From Panacagrimonas sp046594215 (GTDB lineage: Bacteria > Pseudomonadota > Gammaproteobacteria > Nevskiales > Nevskiaceae), in the NCBI GenBank assembly GCA_046594215.1, contig JBKJPX010000072.1, positions 6,458 to 70,457 on the forward strand: 64,000 bases of DNA, read 5' to 3'. Each line of letters begins with the position of its first letter. The stretch's first letter is position 1. This document shows positions 33,955-42,520 of this stretch, in pieces. The notes under the pieces are model-generated. The model was not told the DNA's origin. It was given only the letters and a program-made list of their open reading frames with translations, and did no database searches. The position numbers and the translations under genes were made by a program.

Positions 33955-33982
33955 CGTGGCAGCCACCTTCGCGGAAGCTTCC

Positions 33983-35533
33983 ATGAACGACATTTCCACG
34001 CCCCCGATCGCGCGCAAGAAGATCGCGAACGGTGCCGAGTACATCGAGAGCCTGCGCAACCGCGGCCTGCAGGTCTGGCTGTTCGGCGAGAAGGTGCCGG
34101 AGCCCGTCGATCACCCCATCATCCGGCCCTCGATCAACGCGCTGGCCCGCACCTACGACCTCGCGGTTGAGCATCCCGAACTCGCCTCGGTCGTCTCGCC
34201 ATTCACCGGCGAGCGCGTGAGCCGCTTCCTGCACGTCTGCACCTCGACGCCCGACCTCGTGGCGCAGAACAAGATGCAGCGCCGCCTGGGCCAGCTGACC
34301 GGCACCTGCTTTCAGCGCTGTGTGGGCATGGATGCGTTCAACTCGCTGTACTCGGTGACATTCGAGATCGACGACCAGCATCAGACGCAGTACCACGCGC
34401 GCCTGAAGGCTTTCCTGACCGACATGCACCGCGGCAACTACGTCGTCGGCGGCGCGATGACCGACGTGAAGGGCGATCGTGGCAAGGCGCCGCACGAGCA
34501 GACCGATCCCGACTTGTTCGTGCGCATCGTGCGACGCAGCGCCGACGGCGTCTGGATCCGTGGCGCCAAGGCGCACCAGACCGGCTGCATCAACAGCCAC
34601 TGGATGCTCGTGATGCCGACGATGCGCCTCGGGCCGAAGGACCGCGACTGGGCCATCGTGGGCGCGGTGCCGGTCGACGCGCCGGGCATCACCTACATCT
34701 ACGGCCGGCAGTCCTGCGACACGCGCGCGATGGAAGGCGGCAGCATCGACCCGGGCAACGTGATGTACGGCGGCCAGGAAGCGATGGTGATCTTCGACGA
34801 CGTGTTCATCCCCAACGAGCTCGTGTTCATGGACGGCGAGACGGATTTTGCCGCGATGCTCGTGCAGCGCTTCACCGCGTACCACCGGCGTTCCTACGTC
34901 TGCAAGAGCGGCGTTGGCGACGTGCTGATCGGCGCGGCCGCGGCCATCGCCGAGATGAACGGCGCGGACGCCGCGAGCCACGTGAAGGACAAGCTTGTCG
35001 AAATGACGCATCTCAACGAGACCATCTACGGCACCGGCATCGCCGCGAGCTACCAGGGATTCGCGACAAAATCCGGCGCATTCCTCGCCGACGACATGCT
35101 CGCCAACGTCTGCAAGCACCACGTCACCAAGCTGCCCTACGACCTGGGTCGCATCGCGCAGGACCTCGCGGGTGGCTTGGTGGCGACGCTGCCCAGCGAG
35201 CAGGATTTCCGCCATCCCGAGATCGGCGAGCTGCTGAAGAAGTACCTCGCGGGCCGTTCCACGTTCACGACCGAAGGTCGCATTCGCGTGCTGCGCCTGA
35301 TCGAGAACATGACCCTGGGCCGAAATGCCGTGGGCTACCTCACCGAGTCCATGCACGGCGCCGGTAGCCCACAGGCGCAGCGCATCGAGATCGGCCGTGC
35401 GATGCAGCTCGAGTACAAGAAGCGGCTGGCCAGGGCCCTCGCGGGCATCACCCCGGAGCTGTGCTCTGACGAGGTGGTGGAAGAGCTGGAGGGATATTTC
35501 GGCCGAGTGTTCAAGCTGCCGCAACAGTCTTAG
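33983..35533 (+). CDS. 4-hydroxybutyryl-CoA dehydratase / HpaB family enzyme
   Basis: This is a 516-residue flavoprotein of the 4-hydroxyphenylacetate 3-monooxygenase (HpaB) superfamily, closest in pattern to 4-hydroxybutyryl-CoA dehydratase/vinylacetyl-CoA isomerase. The clostridial enzyme holds a [4Fe-4S] cluster with Cys, Cys, His and Cys (99, 103, 292, 299). Here the matching residues are C109 and C113 in TCFQRC and H301 and C307 in YHRRSYVCKSG. The CxxxC spacing is kept, but the last pair is one residue closer. The second half carries LPYDLGRIAQDLAGGLVATL and ESMHGAGSPQAQRI. The substrate may be a hydroxyacyl-CoA. The start at 33983 (MNDISTPP) follows fumC by 40 bases. Confidence 0.82.
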   Translation: MNDISTPPIARKKIANGAEYIESLRNRGLQVWLFGEKVPEPVDHPIIRPSINALARTYDLAVEHPELASVVSPFTGERVSRFLHVCTSTPDLVAQNKMQRRLGQLTGTCFQRCVGMDAFNSLYSVTFEIDDQHQTQYHARLKAFLTDMHRGNYVVGGAMTDVKGDRGKAPHEQTDPDLFVRIVRRSADGVWIRGAKAHQTGCINSHWMLVMPTMRLGPKDRDWAIVGAVPVDAPGITYIYGRQSCDTRAMEGGSIDPGNVMYGGQEAMVIFDDVFIPNELVFMDGETDFAAMLVQRFTAYHRRSYVCKSGVGDVLIGAAAAIAEMNGADAASHVKDKLVEMTHLNETIYGTGIAASYQGFATKSGAFLADDMLANVCKHHVTKLPYDLGRIAQDLAGGLVATLPSEQDFRHPEIGELLKKYLAGRSTFTTEGRIRVLRLIENMTLGRNAVGYLTESMHGAGSPQAQRIEIGRAMQLEYKKRLARALAGITPELCSDEVVEELEGYFGRVFKLPQQS

Positions 35534-35664
35534 CGTCGGTAGCCCGGAGAACATCCATCCCCACCGGTAATCCGAAGGCGGCCATTCCGATAGGCCAGGC
35601 GCCGCATGAGCAGGAGGACGACGGCGGTACCGGACGTCCGCCACCGGCGGTAACCGGTCTGCGC

Positions 35665-37005
35665 CTGCGGCTGGTCGAGCGCTTTCTCCAGTTCACGACC
35701 TGGCCGACCAGCCGCAAGCTCGCGTTGCTGACCGGGCCGGTGCTGCTGGCACATCTCGTCGGATCGACGGTGGCCCACTTCGGGTTTCACGCCAGCGCGA
35801 ACATCGACCTCGCGCGCCTCGATCTATTTCTCGCGCTCTGGAGTGCGACCGTGGCCGGGTTCTTCGTCCTGAGCCTGTCGATGAGCTTGTCCGGCCGGGA
35901 AGGGCGCTTCACGGCCTACGCCTGGGTCGCCGTGTACTCCCTTTTCATCGTGTGGATGCTGCACCTGTTCGGCACGATGAGCAGTCCGCACCTGCTGTGG
36001 TACCCCGCGGTCATCAGCTTGTGGGCGATCTACTTCGACGAGCGCGTCGGCGTTTTCAGTGCGGCCTACCTGTTCGTGCTGATCATTATCGTGTGCGGCC
36101 TGGAGATGGCCGGCGTGCTGTCCTACGCGCCGCTGCTGATCGAACGCACGGTCGACGCCCAGCGCAATCTGGGCTGGGTCGGTGCGCACGTGCTGGTGAC
36201 AGTCGTGCTGCTCAGTCTGAGTTTCCTGTTGCAGTGGCTGGCGCTGTCCGTGCGGCGCCTGCAGGAGACGCGGCTACGGCTGGCCAACGCGATGCTGGAT
36301 CGCAGCACCCAGTTGATCCGGCGCTACGTGCCCACGCAGATCGCTGACGAAATCCTGGCGGGAAAACAGCAGGCCGCCGGCCGCAACGAACGCCGGCCAC
36401 TGACCATCTTCTTCTCGGACATCGTGGGCTTCACGCAGATCGCGGAACGGCTGCCGCCAGAGGATCTGGCGCGCATCATCAACGAATATTTTTCCGAGAT
36501 GACGGCCATCGCCCAATGCCACGGCGGAACCGTGGACGAGCTCAGCGGCGACGCGATCCTGGTTCTCTTCGGGGCGCCGAGCTTCACCGACGACCGCGAC
36601 CACGCCCTGCGCGCCGCGGCGATGGCGATCGAGATGCAGGTCGCCGCCGAGGTGCTGAACTTGCGCTGGGTGGACGCCGGGATCGACGTTGCGTTCCAGA
36701 TTCGAATGGGCATCAACAGCGGTGTCGTGACGATCGGGCATTTCGGTTCGCCCGATCGCATGAAGTACACCGCACTGGGGACGCACGTGAACCTGGCCGC
36801 CCGATTACAGGCCAGATGCACGCCGGGGAAGATCCTCGTGAGCCATTCCACGCGGGACTGGATCCACGATCGGATCGCTTGCGCGCCGCGGGGCGAGATG
36901 CAGTTCAAAGGCCTGAGCAAGCCGGTCCTGACTTACGAAGTGATCGCCGGCGAGAACGACACTCGAGGCCAGCGGGCCGGTGCCGCGGGCGCGGCCGGTC
37001 CTTGA
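35665..37005 (+). CDS. membrane class III nucleotidyl cyclase (first of a tandem pair)
   Basis: This protein of about 446 residues has roughly six membrane segments in the first 180 residues and a C-terminal class III cyclase domain. Metal-binding Asp residues are in FFSDIVGFT and SGDAILVLFGAP, and the transition-state Asn/Arg are in VNLAARLQ. The position that is Lys in adenylate cyclases is Glu here (GGTVDELSGD), and the second specificity position is Thr (LGTHVN). No in-frame ATG, GTG or TTG exists between the previous gene and 35725, yet homology with the next gene starts earlier. CTG at 35665 aligns with the ATG of the paralogue. The true start is uncertain. Confidence 0.85.
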   Translation: MRLVERFLQFTTWPTSRKLALLTGPVLLAHLVGSTVAHFGFHASANIDLARLDLFLALWSATVAGFFVLSLSMSLSGREGRFTAYAWVAVYSLFIVWMLHLFGTMSSPHLLWYPAVISLWAIYFDERVGVFSAAYLFVLIIIVCGLEMAGVLSYAPLLIERTVDAQRNLGWVGAHVLVTVVLLSLSFLLQWLALSVRRLQETRLRLANAMLDRSTQLIRRYVPTQIADEILAGKQQAAGRNERRPLTIFFSDIVGFTQIAERLPPEDLARIINEYFSEMTAIAQCHGGTVDELSGDAILVLFGAPSFTDDRDHALRAAAMAIEMQVAAEVLNLRWVDAGIDVAFQIRMGINSGVVTIGHFGSPDRMKYTALGTHVNLAARLQARCTPGKILVSHSTRDWIHDRIACAPRGEMQFKGLSKPVLTYEVIAGENDTRGQRAGAAGAAGP

Positions 37006-37112
37006 AGGCGGGAGAGCATTCCGCTTCGCGCAGATTAATCACAGGGGACGGCGGCCGACCGCTTGATGCCGCGCCGTCTCCGGGTCACGATGCCGCGTAC
37101 CGGGGGACGAAC

Positions 37113-37211
37113 ATGCAGGCACCGCATGTGAACGGCAAAGGGACATCGGGTGACGGGATTCGCGCGGTTGCTCCTGCGTCCCGTAATCCTGCGACGGCGC
37201 TGCGGCGATGA
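37113..37211 (+). other. short leader frame overlapping the second cyclase start
   Basis: A 32-codon frame (MQAPHVNGKGTSGDG, ending in LRR) stops in TGA overlapping the ATG of the second cyclase (ATGA). The same peptide start (QAPH) and its surroundings occur, in frame, just upstream of the first cyclase (35596 onward). Compared with that copy, an extra eight bases (CGATGACG) shift the frame here. It may be a coupled leader peptide or the remains of an ancestral N-terminal extension. Confidence 0.45.
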
Positions 37212-38500
37212 CGCTGGTCGAGCGGTTCATCGAGGTCAACGCCTGGCCGACCAGCCGCAAGACCGTCCTGCTGATGGCGATCACGCTGCCGGCACACCTG
37301 GTCGGCTGGGCCGTCCTGTACGCGGCGCATGTCGACGACAAGGTCGTCGACATGCGGATCGTCCACTCGGTGGTGGCTGCGGGAGCCGCCGTGCTGGTGA
37401 TCTGCCTGCTCGCGGGCGCGTTGTCAGTCTGGCGGGGACACGAAGGGCGCTGGACCGGTTACCTCGTGAGTCTGCTCTACGGCGCCTACGTGATCGCGGT
37501 GATCCAGACCGCTGGAAACTGGAGCACGCCATTCTTCGCCTGGTACCCGATCGGCGTGATCGTGCTGACCCTGTGGTTCGACGAGCGCATCGGCGTCTTC
37601 ACCTTCGTGCTCGGCATGTTCTGGCTGTGCCTGATCGCGGTGCTGCAGTGGCGTGGCCTGCTTCCGTACGCGCCTGCGATCATCGATCGAAGCATGGATT
37701 CCCAGCAGACCCCTTCGTGGGCCGGCGGCGTGGTGGCCCCGATCATGCTGTTCTTCGGGTTCTGCTTCTTCCTGAGCCTGATGATGCTGGCCTCGCGGCG
37801 GCTGCAGACGGTGCAGCTACGCGAGGCGCGCGAAAAGGTCGAGCGCAGCGCGCAGCTCATCAGCCGCTACCTGCCCTCGCAGGTGGCGCAGCGGATCATC
37901 AGCGGCGAGCACGACAACCAGTTCCGTCCTGTGCGTTCGCGGCTCACGCTGTTCTTTTCCGACGTGGTGGGCTTCACCGGCATCGCTGAGGATCTCGATC
38001 CGGAAGATCTCTCGCGCATGCTCAACGAGTATTTTTCCGAGATGACGCAGATCGCCGACCGTCACGGCGGCACGGTCGACGAACTCAGCGGCGACGCGAT
38101 CCTTATCTTCTTCGGCGCGCCCAGCGCCACCGACGACCGGGATCACGCGCTGCGTGCCGCGCGCATGGCGCTCGAGATGCAGCAGGCGATCGAGGCGCTG
38201 AACCAAGCCTGGAGCCGTGCCGGCATCGACGCCGAGTTCCGCGTGCGCATGGGCCTGAATACGGGCCTGGTGACGATCGGGACTTTCGGATCGTCCGGCC
38301 GCATGAAATACGCGGTGCTGGGCAAGCATGTGAATCTCGCCGCACGGCTCCAGGCGGTCTGCGACCCGGGCAAGGTGCTGATCAGCCAGTCGACATGGCT
38401 GCTCGTGCGAGACCAGATCGCCTGCATGCCCAAGGGCGAGGCCACGCTCAAGGGAATCGCGCGACCGGTCGAGATCTACGAAATTGCGAGTGCGACGTGA
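37208..38500 (+). CDS. membrane class III nucleotidyl cyclase (second of a tandem pair)
   Basis: This is a 430-residue paralogue of the preceding gene with the same plan: MTLVERFIEVNAWPTSRK, about six membrane segments, then a class III cyclase domain. Catalytic Asp residues are in FFSDVVGFT and SGDAILIFFGAP, and VNLAARLQ carries the Asn/Arg pair. The first specificity residue is again Glu (GGTVDELSGD), while the second is Lys (LGKHVN). Canonical adenylate cyclases have Lys and Asp at these positions, guanylate cyclases often Glu and a small residue. It could make cAMP or cGMP. The two genes clearly arose by duplication. Confidence 0.9.
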   Translation: MTLVERFIEVNAWPTSRKTVLLMAITLPAHLVGWAVLYAAHVDDKVVDMRIVHSVVAAGAAVLVICLLAGALSVWRGHEGRWTGYLVSLLYGAYVIAVIQTAGNWSTPFFAWYPIGVIVLTLWFDERIGVFTFVLGMFWLCLIAVLQWRGLLPYAPAIIDRSMDSQQTPSWAGGVVAPIMLFFGFCFFLSLMMLASRRLQTVQLREAREKVERSAQLISRYLPSQVAQRIISGEHDNQFRPVRSRLTLFFSDVVGFTGIAEDLDPEDLSRMLNEYFSEMTQIADRHGGTVDELSGDAILIFFGAPSATDDRDHALRAARMALEMQQAIEALNQAWSRAGIDAEFRVRMGLNTGLVTIGTFGSSGRMKYAVLGKHVNLAARLQAVCDPGKVLISQSTWLLVRDQIACMPKGEATLKGIARPVEIYEIASAT

Positions 38501-38590
38501 GACACCCGGAACGCATCGTTACGAAAACCTGACGTCGTCCGTTACACATGCGCGAAGATGTCGGCAACGACGACCGTGGAGAAGCAGCGG

Positions 38591-39412
38591 ATGAGCCTGC
38601 GTATTCATCACCTGAACTGCGGAACGATGTGTCCCTATGGACGGCGCTTCCTGGCGGGCGAGGGCGGCGTGTTCGAGACCGCCGAGATGTGCTGCCACTG
38701 CCTGCTCATCGAAAGCGCCAACGGCCTGGTGCTGGTCGACGCCGGCCTGGGCACCGATGACGTGCGCAATCCGAAACGCCTGGGCCGCCCGTTCGTGGGC
38801 GTGCTCCGGCCGCAACTGCGCCAGGAGGAGACCGCGCTCGCGCAGGTGCTCGCGATGGGTTTCAAGCGCGAGGATGTACGCCACATCGTGCTGACGCACC
38901 TGGACCTCGATCACGCCGGCGGCATCCCGGATTTCCCTCAAGCCAAGGTGCACGTTTTCCACGCCGAGATCGAGGCCGCGATGGCGCCCAATCTTCGCGA
39001 ACGGGCGCGATATCTCCCCGCGCAGTGGGCGCACGGACCGGACTGGGTGCGGCATCGTCTCGACGGCGAACACTGGTTCGGCTTCGAGGCCGTGCGCGCG
39101 ATCCAGGGCCTGGATCCGGAACTGCTGCTGGTGCCGCTGACGGGTCACACGCGCGGGCACTGCGGCATCGCGGTGCGCACGGGCGACAAGTGGATGCTCC
39201 ACTGCGGTGACGCGTACTTCTTCCGCGGCGAAGTCGAGACACCGGCGACCTGCCCGATCGGCCTGATGGCCTTCCAGAGCCTGTTGCAGATCCACGGCGC
39301 CAAACGCCTGGGCAACCAGCGGCGCCTGCGCGAGCTCAAGGCGCAGCACGGCCGGGAGATCGACATCTTCTGCGCCCACGACCCGGTGGAACTGGCGCGG
39401 CATCGTCACTGA
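38591..39412 (+). CDS. MBL-fold metallohydrolase
   Basis: This 273-residue protein begins MSLRIHHLNCGTMCPYGRR, a pattern common in lactonase-like MBL enzymes. The metal motif is LTHLDLDHAGG (HxDxDH rather than HxHxDH), with later His in LVPLTGHTRGHCGI, Asp in WMLHCGDAYFF and CAHDPVE. The substrate is unknown; a quorum-signal lactone is one possibility. The start at 38591 has GGAG nine bases ahead; an ATG at 38558 lacks a good site. The next gene starts in TGATG overlap. Confidence 0.85.
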   Translation: MSLRIHHLNCGTMCPYGRRFLAGEGGVFETAEMCCHCLLIESANGLVLVDAGLGTDDVRNPKRLGRPFVGVLRPQLRQEETALAQVLAMGFKREDVRHIVLTHLDLDHAGGIPDFPQAKVHVFHAEIEAAMAPNLRERARYLPAQWAHGPDWVRHRLDGEHWFGFEAVRAIQGLDPELLLVPLTGHTRGHCGIAVRTGDKWMLHCGDAYFFRGEVETPATCPIGLMAFQSLLQIHGAKRLGNQRRLRELKAQHGREIDIFCAHDPVELARHRH

Positions 39413-39669
39413 TGAAGGAGGTGACCAAGGCGGAATTCCGTGCCGTTTTCCTCGAGCACGGTCGAGGCGCCGACGGCTGGACCCAGGACTACTGGGATCG
39501 CCTGTACGAAACCGATCGCGTGCCGGCGATGAAGTACAGGGTCGAACTGCCGCAGAAGCCGGGGCAGACGCGGATGATGATCGTCGACGATTTCGCGGCA
39601 AACGAGCACCGGCTGTTTTTCGTCAGCGAAGAAGCCGAGGAACGTTTTTTCCAGCCGACCGGGGGCTGA
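39412..39669 (+). CDS. small protein of unknown function
   Basis: This is an 85-residue, acidic, soluble protein without signal peptide or Cys. It begins MKEVTKAEFRAVFLEHGRGA, contains W39-like aromatic-rich sequence (DGWTQDYWDRLYETD), and ends with EEAEERFFQPTGG. I do not recognise it. It starts in one-base overlap with the MBL hydrolase (TGATG), so it is probably produced with that enzyme and may assist it. Confidence 0.65.
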   Translation: MKEVTKAEFRAVFLEHGRGADGWTQDYWDRLYETDRVPAMKYRVELPQKPGQTRMMIVDDFAANEHRLFFVSEEAEERFFQPTGG

Positions 39670-39724
39670 GTCCGGGCCAGCGTCGAAGCGGTTCGTCGCC
39701 AGCCACGTCCTCGTTCGGATGGCC

Positions 39725-39730
39725 GATAAT
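39725..39730 (+). promoter_or_regulatory. GATAAT -10 box for class I fumarase
   Basis: GATAAT lies 40 bases before the ATG at 39771. The -35 region is weak. The same box occurs at thiO and dsbB. Confidence 0.45.
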
Positions 39731-39770
39731 GCCGGTCTGCCCCATCCCTGCTGCGCTTCCGAGCCGAGTC

Positions 39771-41303
39771 ATGACGACCATCCGCCAGGACGATTTGATC
39801 CAGTCGATTGCCGACGCCTTCCAGTACATCAGCTACTACCATCCGCTCGACTACATCCAGGCGCTGGGCGAGGCCTACGAGCGTGAGGAGTCGCCGGCGG
39901 CCAAGGATTCCATCGCGCAGATCCTGACCAACTCGCGCATGAGCGCGGAGGGCAAGCGACCGATCTGCCAGGACACGGGGATCTGCGTCGTGTTCCTGAA
40001 GGTCGGCATGAACGTGCGCTGGGACGCGACGCTCAGCGTGCAGGAGATGGTCGACGAGGGCGTGCGCCGCGCGTACACCAATCCCGAAAACAAGCTGCGC
40101 GCCTCGGTGCTCGCGGATCCGGCCGGCGCGCGGCGCAACACCAAGGACAACACGCCGGCCGTGATCCACTACGAGATCGTGAAGGGCGATCACGTCGAGG
40201 TCACGTGCGCCGCCAAGGGCGGCGGCTCCGAGAACAAATCGAAGATGGTGTGTCTCAACCCGTCGGACTCGATCGTCGACTGGGTCCTCAAGACCATACC
40301 GACGATGGGTGCCGGCTGGTGCCCGCCGGGGATTCTCGGCATCGGCATCGGGGGCACGCCCGAGAAGGCGACCGTGATGGCCAAGGAAGCGATCATGGCG
40401 CCGGTCGACATCCACCTCGTCAAGGCCAAGCAGGCCCGCGGCGAAACGCTCACGAACATTGAGGCCATGCGCCTCGAACTGCTCGAGAAGGTCAACGCGC
40501 TGGGCATCGGTGCGCAGGGTCTAGGGGGTCTGACGACCGTGCTCGACGTGAAGATCATCGACTACCCGACGCACGCCGCCAGCCTCCCGGTCGCGATGAT
40601 CCCGAACTGCGCCGCGACGCGGCACGTTCACTTCGAACTCGACGGCAGCGGTCCGGCAAAGCTCGAGCCCCCCAAGCTCGAGGACTGGCCCAAGGTCACG
40701 TGGAAGGCGGACCTCAAGACCTCCACGCGGGTGAACCTCGACACGCTGACGCCGGCCGAGGTCGCGAGCTGGAAGCCGGGTCAGACGCTTCTGCTCAACG
40801 GCAAGATGCTCACGGGCCGCGACGCGGCGCACAAGCGCATCCAGGACATGCTCGCCAGGGGCGAGAAGCTGCCCGTGGATTTCACCAACCGCACGATCTA
40901 CTACGTGGGCCCCGTTGACCCGGTACGCGACGAGGTCGTGGGTCCCGCCGGGCCGACCACGGCCACGCGCATGGACAAGTTCACCGAGATGATGCTCGCC
41001 AGGACCGGCCTGATCGCGATGATCGGAAAATCCGAGCGTGGACCGACCGGCATCGAGGCGATCAAGAAGCACAAGGCCGCCTACCTGATGGCCGTCGGCG
41101 GAGCGGCGTATCTGGTCAGCAAGGCGATCAAGTCGGCCAAGGTCGTCGGCTTCGCGGACCTGGGCATGGAGGCGATCTACGAGTTCGACGTGCAGGACAT
41201 GCCGGTGACGGTGGCCGTCGACGCGGCTGGCACCTCGGTGCACGAAACGGGACCGAAGCTGTGGCAGGCGAAGATCGGGAAGATCCCGGTCGTCGTGGCT
41301 TAG
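39771..41303 (+). CDS. fumA: class I fumarate hydratase (iron-sulfur)
   Basis: This is a 510-residue oxygen-sensitive type fumarase with N-terminal catalytic and C-terminal beta domains. Cluster-associated Cys lie in RPICQDTGICVVFL, GAGWCPPGILGIGIGG and MIPNCAATRHVHFEL. The substrate motif KGGGSENKSKMVCLNPSD is present, and the C-terminal part includes IGKSERGPTGIEAIKKHKAA. It carries out the same reaction as FumC, 6 kb away. In many bacteria the iron-sulfur form is used when iron is plentiful and FumC under oxidative or iron stress. The start is set by MTTIRQDDLIQSIADAFQ. Confidence 0.94.
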   Translation: MTTIRQDDLIQSIADAFQYISYYHPLDYIQALGEAYEREESPAAKDSIAQILTNSRMSAEGKRPICQDTGICVVFLKVGMNVRWDATLSVQEMVDEGVRRAYTNPENKLRASVLADPAGARRNTKDNTPAVIHYEIVKGDHVEVTCAAKGGGSENKSKMVCLNPSDSIVDWVLKTIPTMGAGWCPPGILGIGIGGTPEKATVMAKEAIMAPVDIHLVKAKQARGETLTNIEAMRLELLEKVNALGIGAQGLGGLTTVLDVKIIDYPTHAASLPVAMIPNCAATRHVHFELDGSGPAKLEPPKLEDWPKVTWKADLKTSTRVNLDTLTPAEVASWKPGQTLLLNGKMLTGRDAAHKRIQDMLARGEKLPVDFTNRTIYYVGPVDPVRDEVVGPAGPTTATRMDKFTEMMLARTGLIAMIGKSERGPTGIEAIKKHKAAYLMAVGGAAYLVSKAIKSAKVVGFADLGMEAIYEFDVQDMPVTVAVDAAGTSVHETGPKLWQAKIGKIPVVVA

Positions 41304-41387
41304 CCCGGCGGTCCGCGCCCGACGCGCGGTTGCAAAGGATTCAGACCGATCCCCTCGATGGGTTCGGCTCGAACAGGAGGAGAGACG

Positions 41388-42197
41388 ATGAGCGCATTTC
41401 GGGATCTGGAACACCGGGGCTGGAACGCGGCGGCCAGCGAATACGACGGCGCCTTCGCGCGCCTGACCAGCCAGTCGGCTCCGGCGATGTTGAAGGCCGT
41501 CGAGGCGGGCCCGGGGGTGCGACTGCTCGACCTGGCCTGCGGGCCGGGCTACGTGACGGCCGAGGCGGCGAAGCGCGGAGCCAAGGTCCTGGGCCTGGAT
41601 TTCTCCGCTTCGATGCTGGAACTCGCGCGCCGGCTCAACCCGGGCATGGAATTCGTCGAAGGCGACGCCGAGTCGCTGCAGTTCGCGGACGTGAGTTTCG
41701 ACGCGGTCACGATGAATTTCGGCGTCCTGCACCTGGATCATCCCGAGAAGGCAATGTGCGAGGCCGCGCGCGTGCTCGCGCCGGGCGGACGCTTCGCGTT
41801 CACGGTGTGGGCGCCGCCTGAGCAGACCAGCGCGTTTCGCATCGTGCTCGGCGCCGTCGCCCGCAGCGGCAAGGCCGACGTGCCGCTGCCACCGGGCCCG
41901 CCTTTCTTCCAGTTCAGCGATCCGGTCGTTTCAAAAAAGGCGCTCGAGGCGGCGGGGCTGGTGGACGTGCAGGTCCAGACGATCGCGCAGACCTGGCGCT
42001 TCGCGAAGCCCAGCGAGCTGTTCGACACGATGATGGCCGGCACGGTGCGCACCGCTGCGCTGCTGAAGGCGCAGACGCCGCAGGCGCTCGCCGCGATTCG
42101 CCAGGCCATCGAGCAGGACATGAGCGCTTTTGCGTCCGAGGGCGGCTACGCGATGCCGATGCCATCGGTCCTCTCGAGCGCCCGCAAGCCGGGCTGA
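41388..42197 (+). CDS. class I SAM-dependent methyltransferase
   Basis: This 269-residue cytoplasmic enzyme has SAM-binding motif I LLDLACGPGYVTAEAA, motif II-like VLGLDFSASMLELARR, the acidic loop VEGDAESLQFAD and motif III FDAVTMNFGVLHLD, with ARVLAPGGRFAFTVWAPPE. The layout resembles UbiE/Coq5-type small-molecule methyltransferases, but the substrate is unknown. A strong Shine-Dalgarno AGGAGGAGA lies just before the ATG at 41388. Confidence 0.88.
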   Translation: MSAFRDLEHRGWNAAASEYDGAFARLTSQSAPAMLKAVEAGPGVRLLDLACGPGYVTAEAAKRGAKVLGLDFSASMLELARRLNPGMEFVEGDAESLQFADVSFDAVTMNFGVLHLDHPEKAMCEAARVLAPGGRFAFTVWAPPEQTSAFRIVLGAVARSGKADVPLPPGPPFFQFSDPVVSKKALEAAGLVDVQVQTIAQTWRFAKPSELFDTMMAGTVRTAALLKAQTPQALAAIRQAIEQDMSAFASEGGYAMPMPSVLSSARKPG

Positions 42198-42207
42198 AAC
42201 GTTCGAC

Positions 42208-42240
42208 GCAACGGAGCCGCCCCGGTCGCGGCCCCGTTGC
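42208..42240 (+). terminator. GC-rich hairpin after the methyltransferase gene
   Basis: GCAACGGAGCCGC (42208-42220) and GCGGCCCCGTTGC (42228-42240) form a 13-base-pair stem with one mismatch and a 7-base loop. Downstream sequence has scattered T but no continuous run. Confidence 0.6.
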
Positions 42241-42352
42241 GCTGAAAGCCTTTGCTTTGCGCCAGGAGTCCCGTCGACGGTGATCTTCCTCCTGTCGCTG
42301 CAGGTCTGCGACACTATTTCAAGGCCAATACGGCCCACGGATTCCAGAACGC

Positions 42353-42520
42353 ATGCGCAATTTCCTGATCTACCTGGTTGGCGTCCTCATCGTGGTCTGC
42401 GGGCTGGGCTACGGCGCGTACATGGCCGGCGTCGCGACGCACTGGGTCGTCATCGGCGCCGCGGTCGCGTTCGGGCTGGGCGTGATGGCCGGGATCAGCA
42501 AGACGCAGAAACCGGATTGA
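42353..42520 (+). CDS. small two-helix membrane protein
   Basis: This is a 55-residue protein with two hydrophobic helices, NFLIYLVGVLIVVCGLGYGA and WVVIGAAVAFGLGVMAGI, separated by a short Gly/His turn, and a polar tail KTQKPD. I do not recognise a family. It would sit in the inner membrane. Its TGA overlaps the TTG start of the lipoprotein gene (TTGA), an arrangement that supports both being real genes. Confidence 0.6.
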   Translation: MRNFLIYLVGVLIVVCGLGYGAYMAGVATHWVVIGAAVAFGLGVMAGISKTQKPD

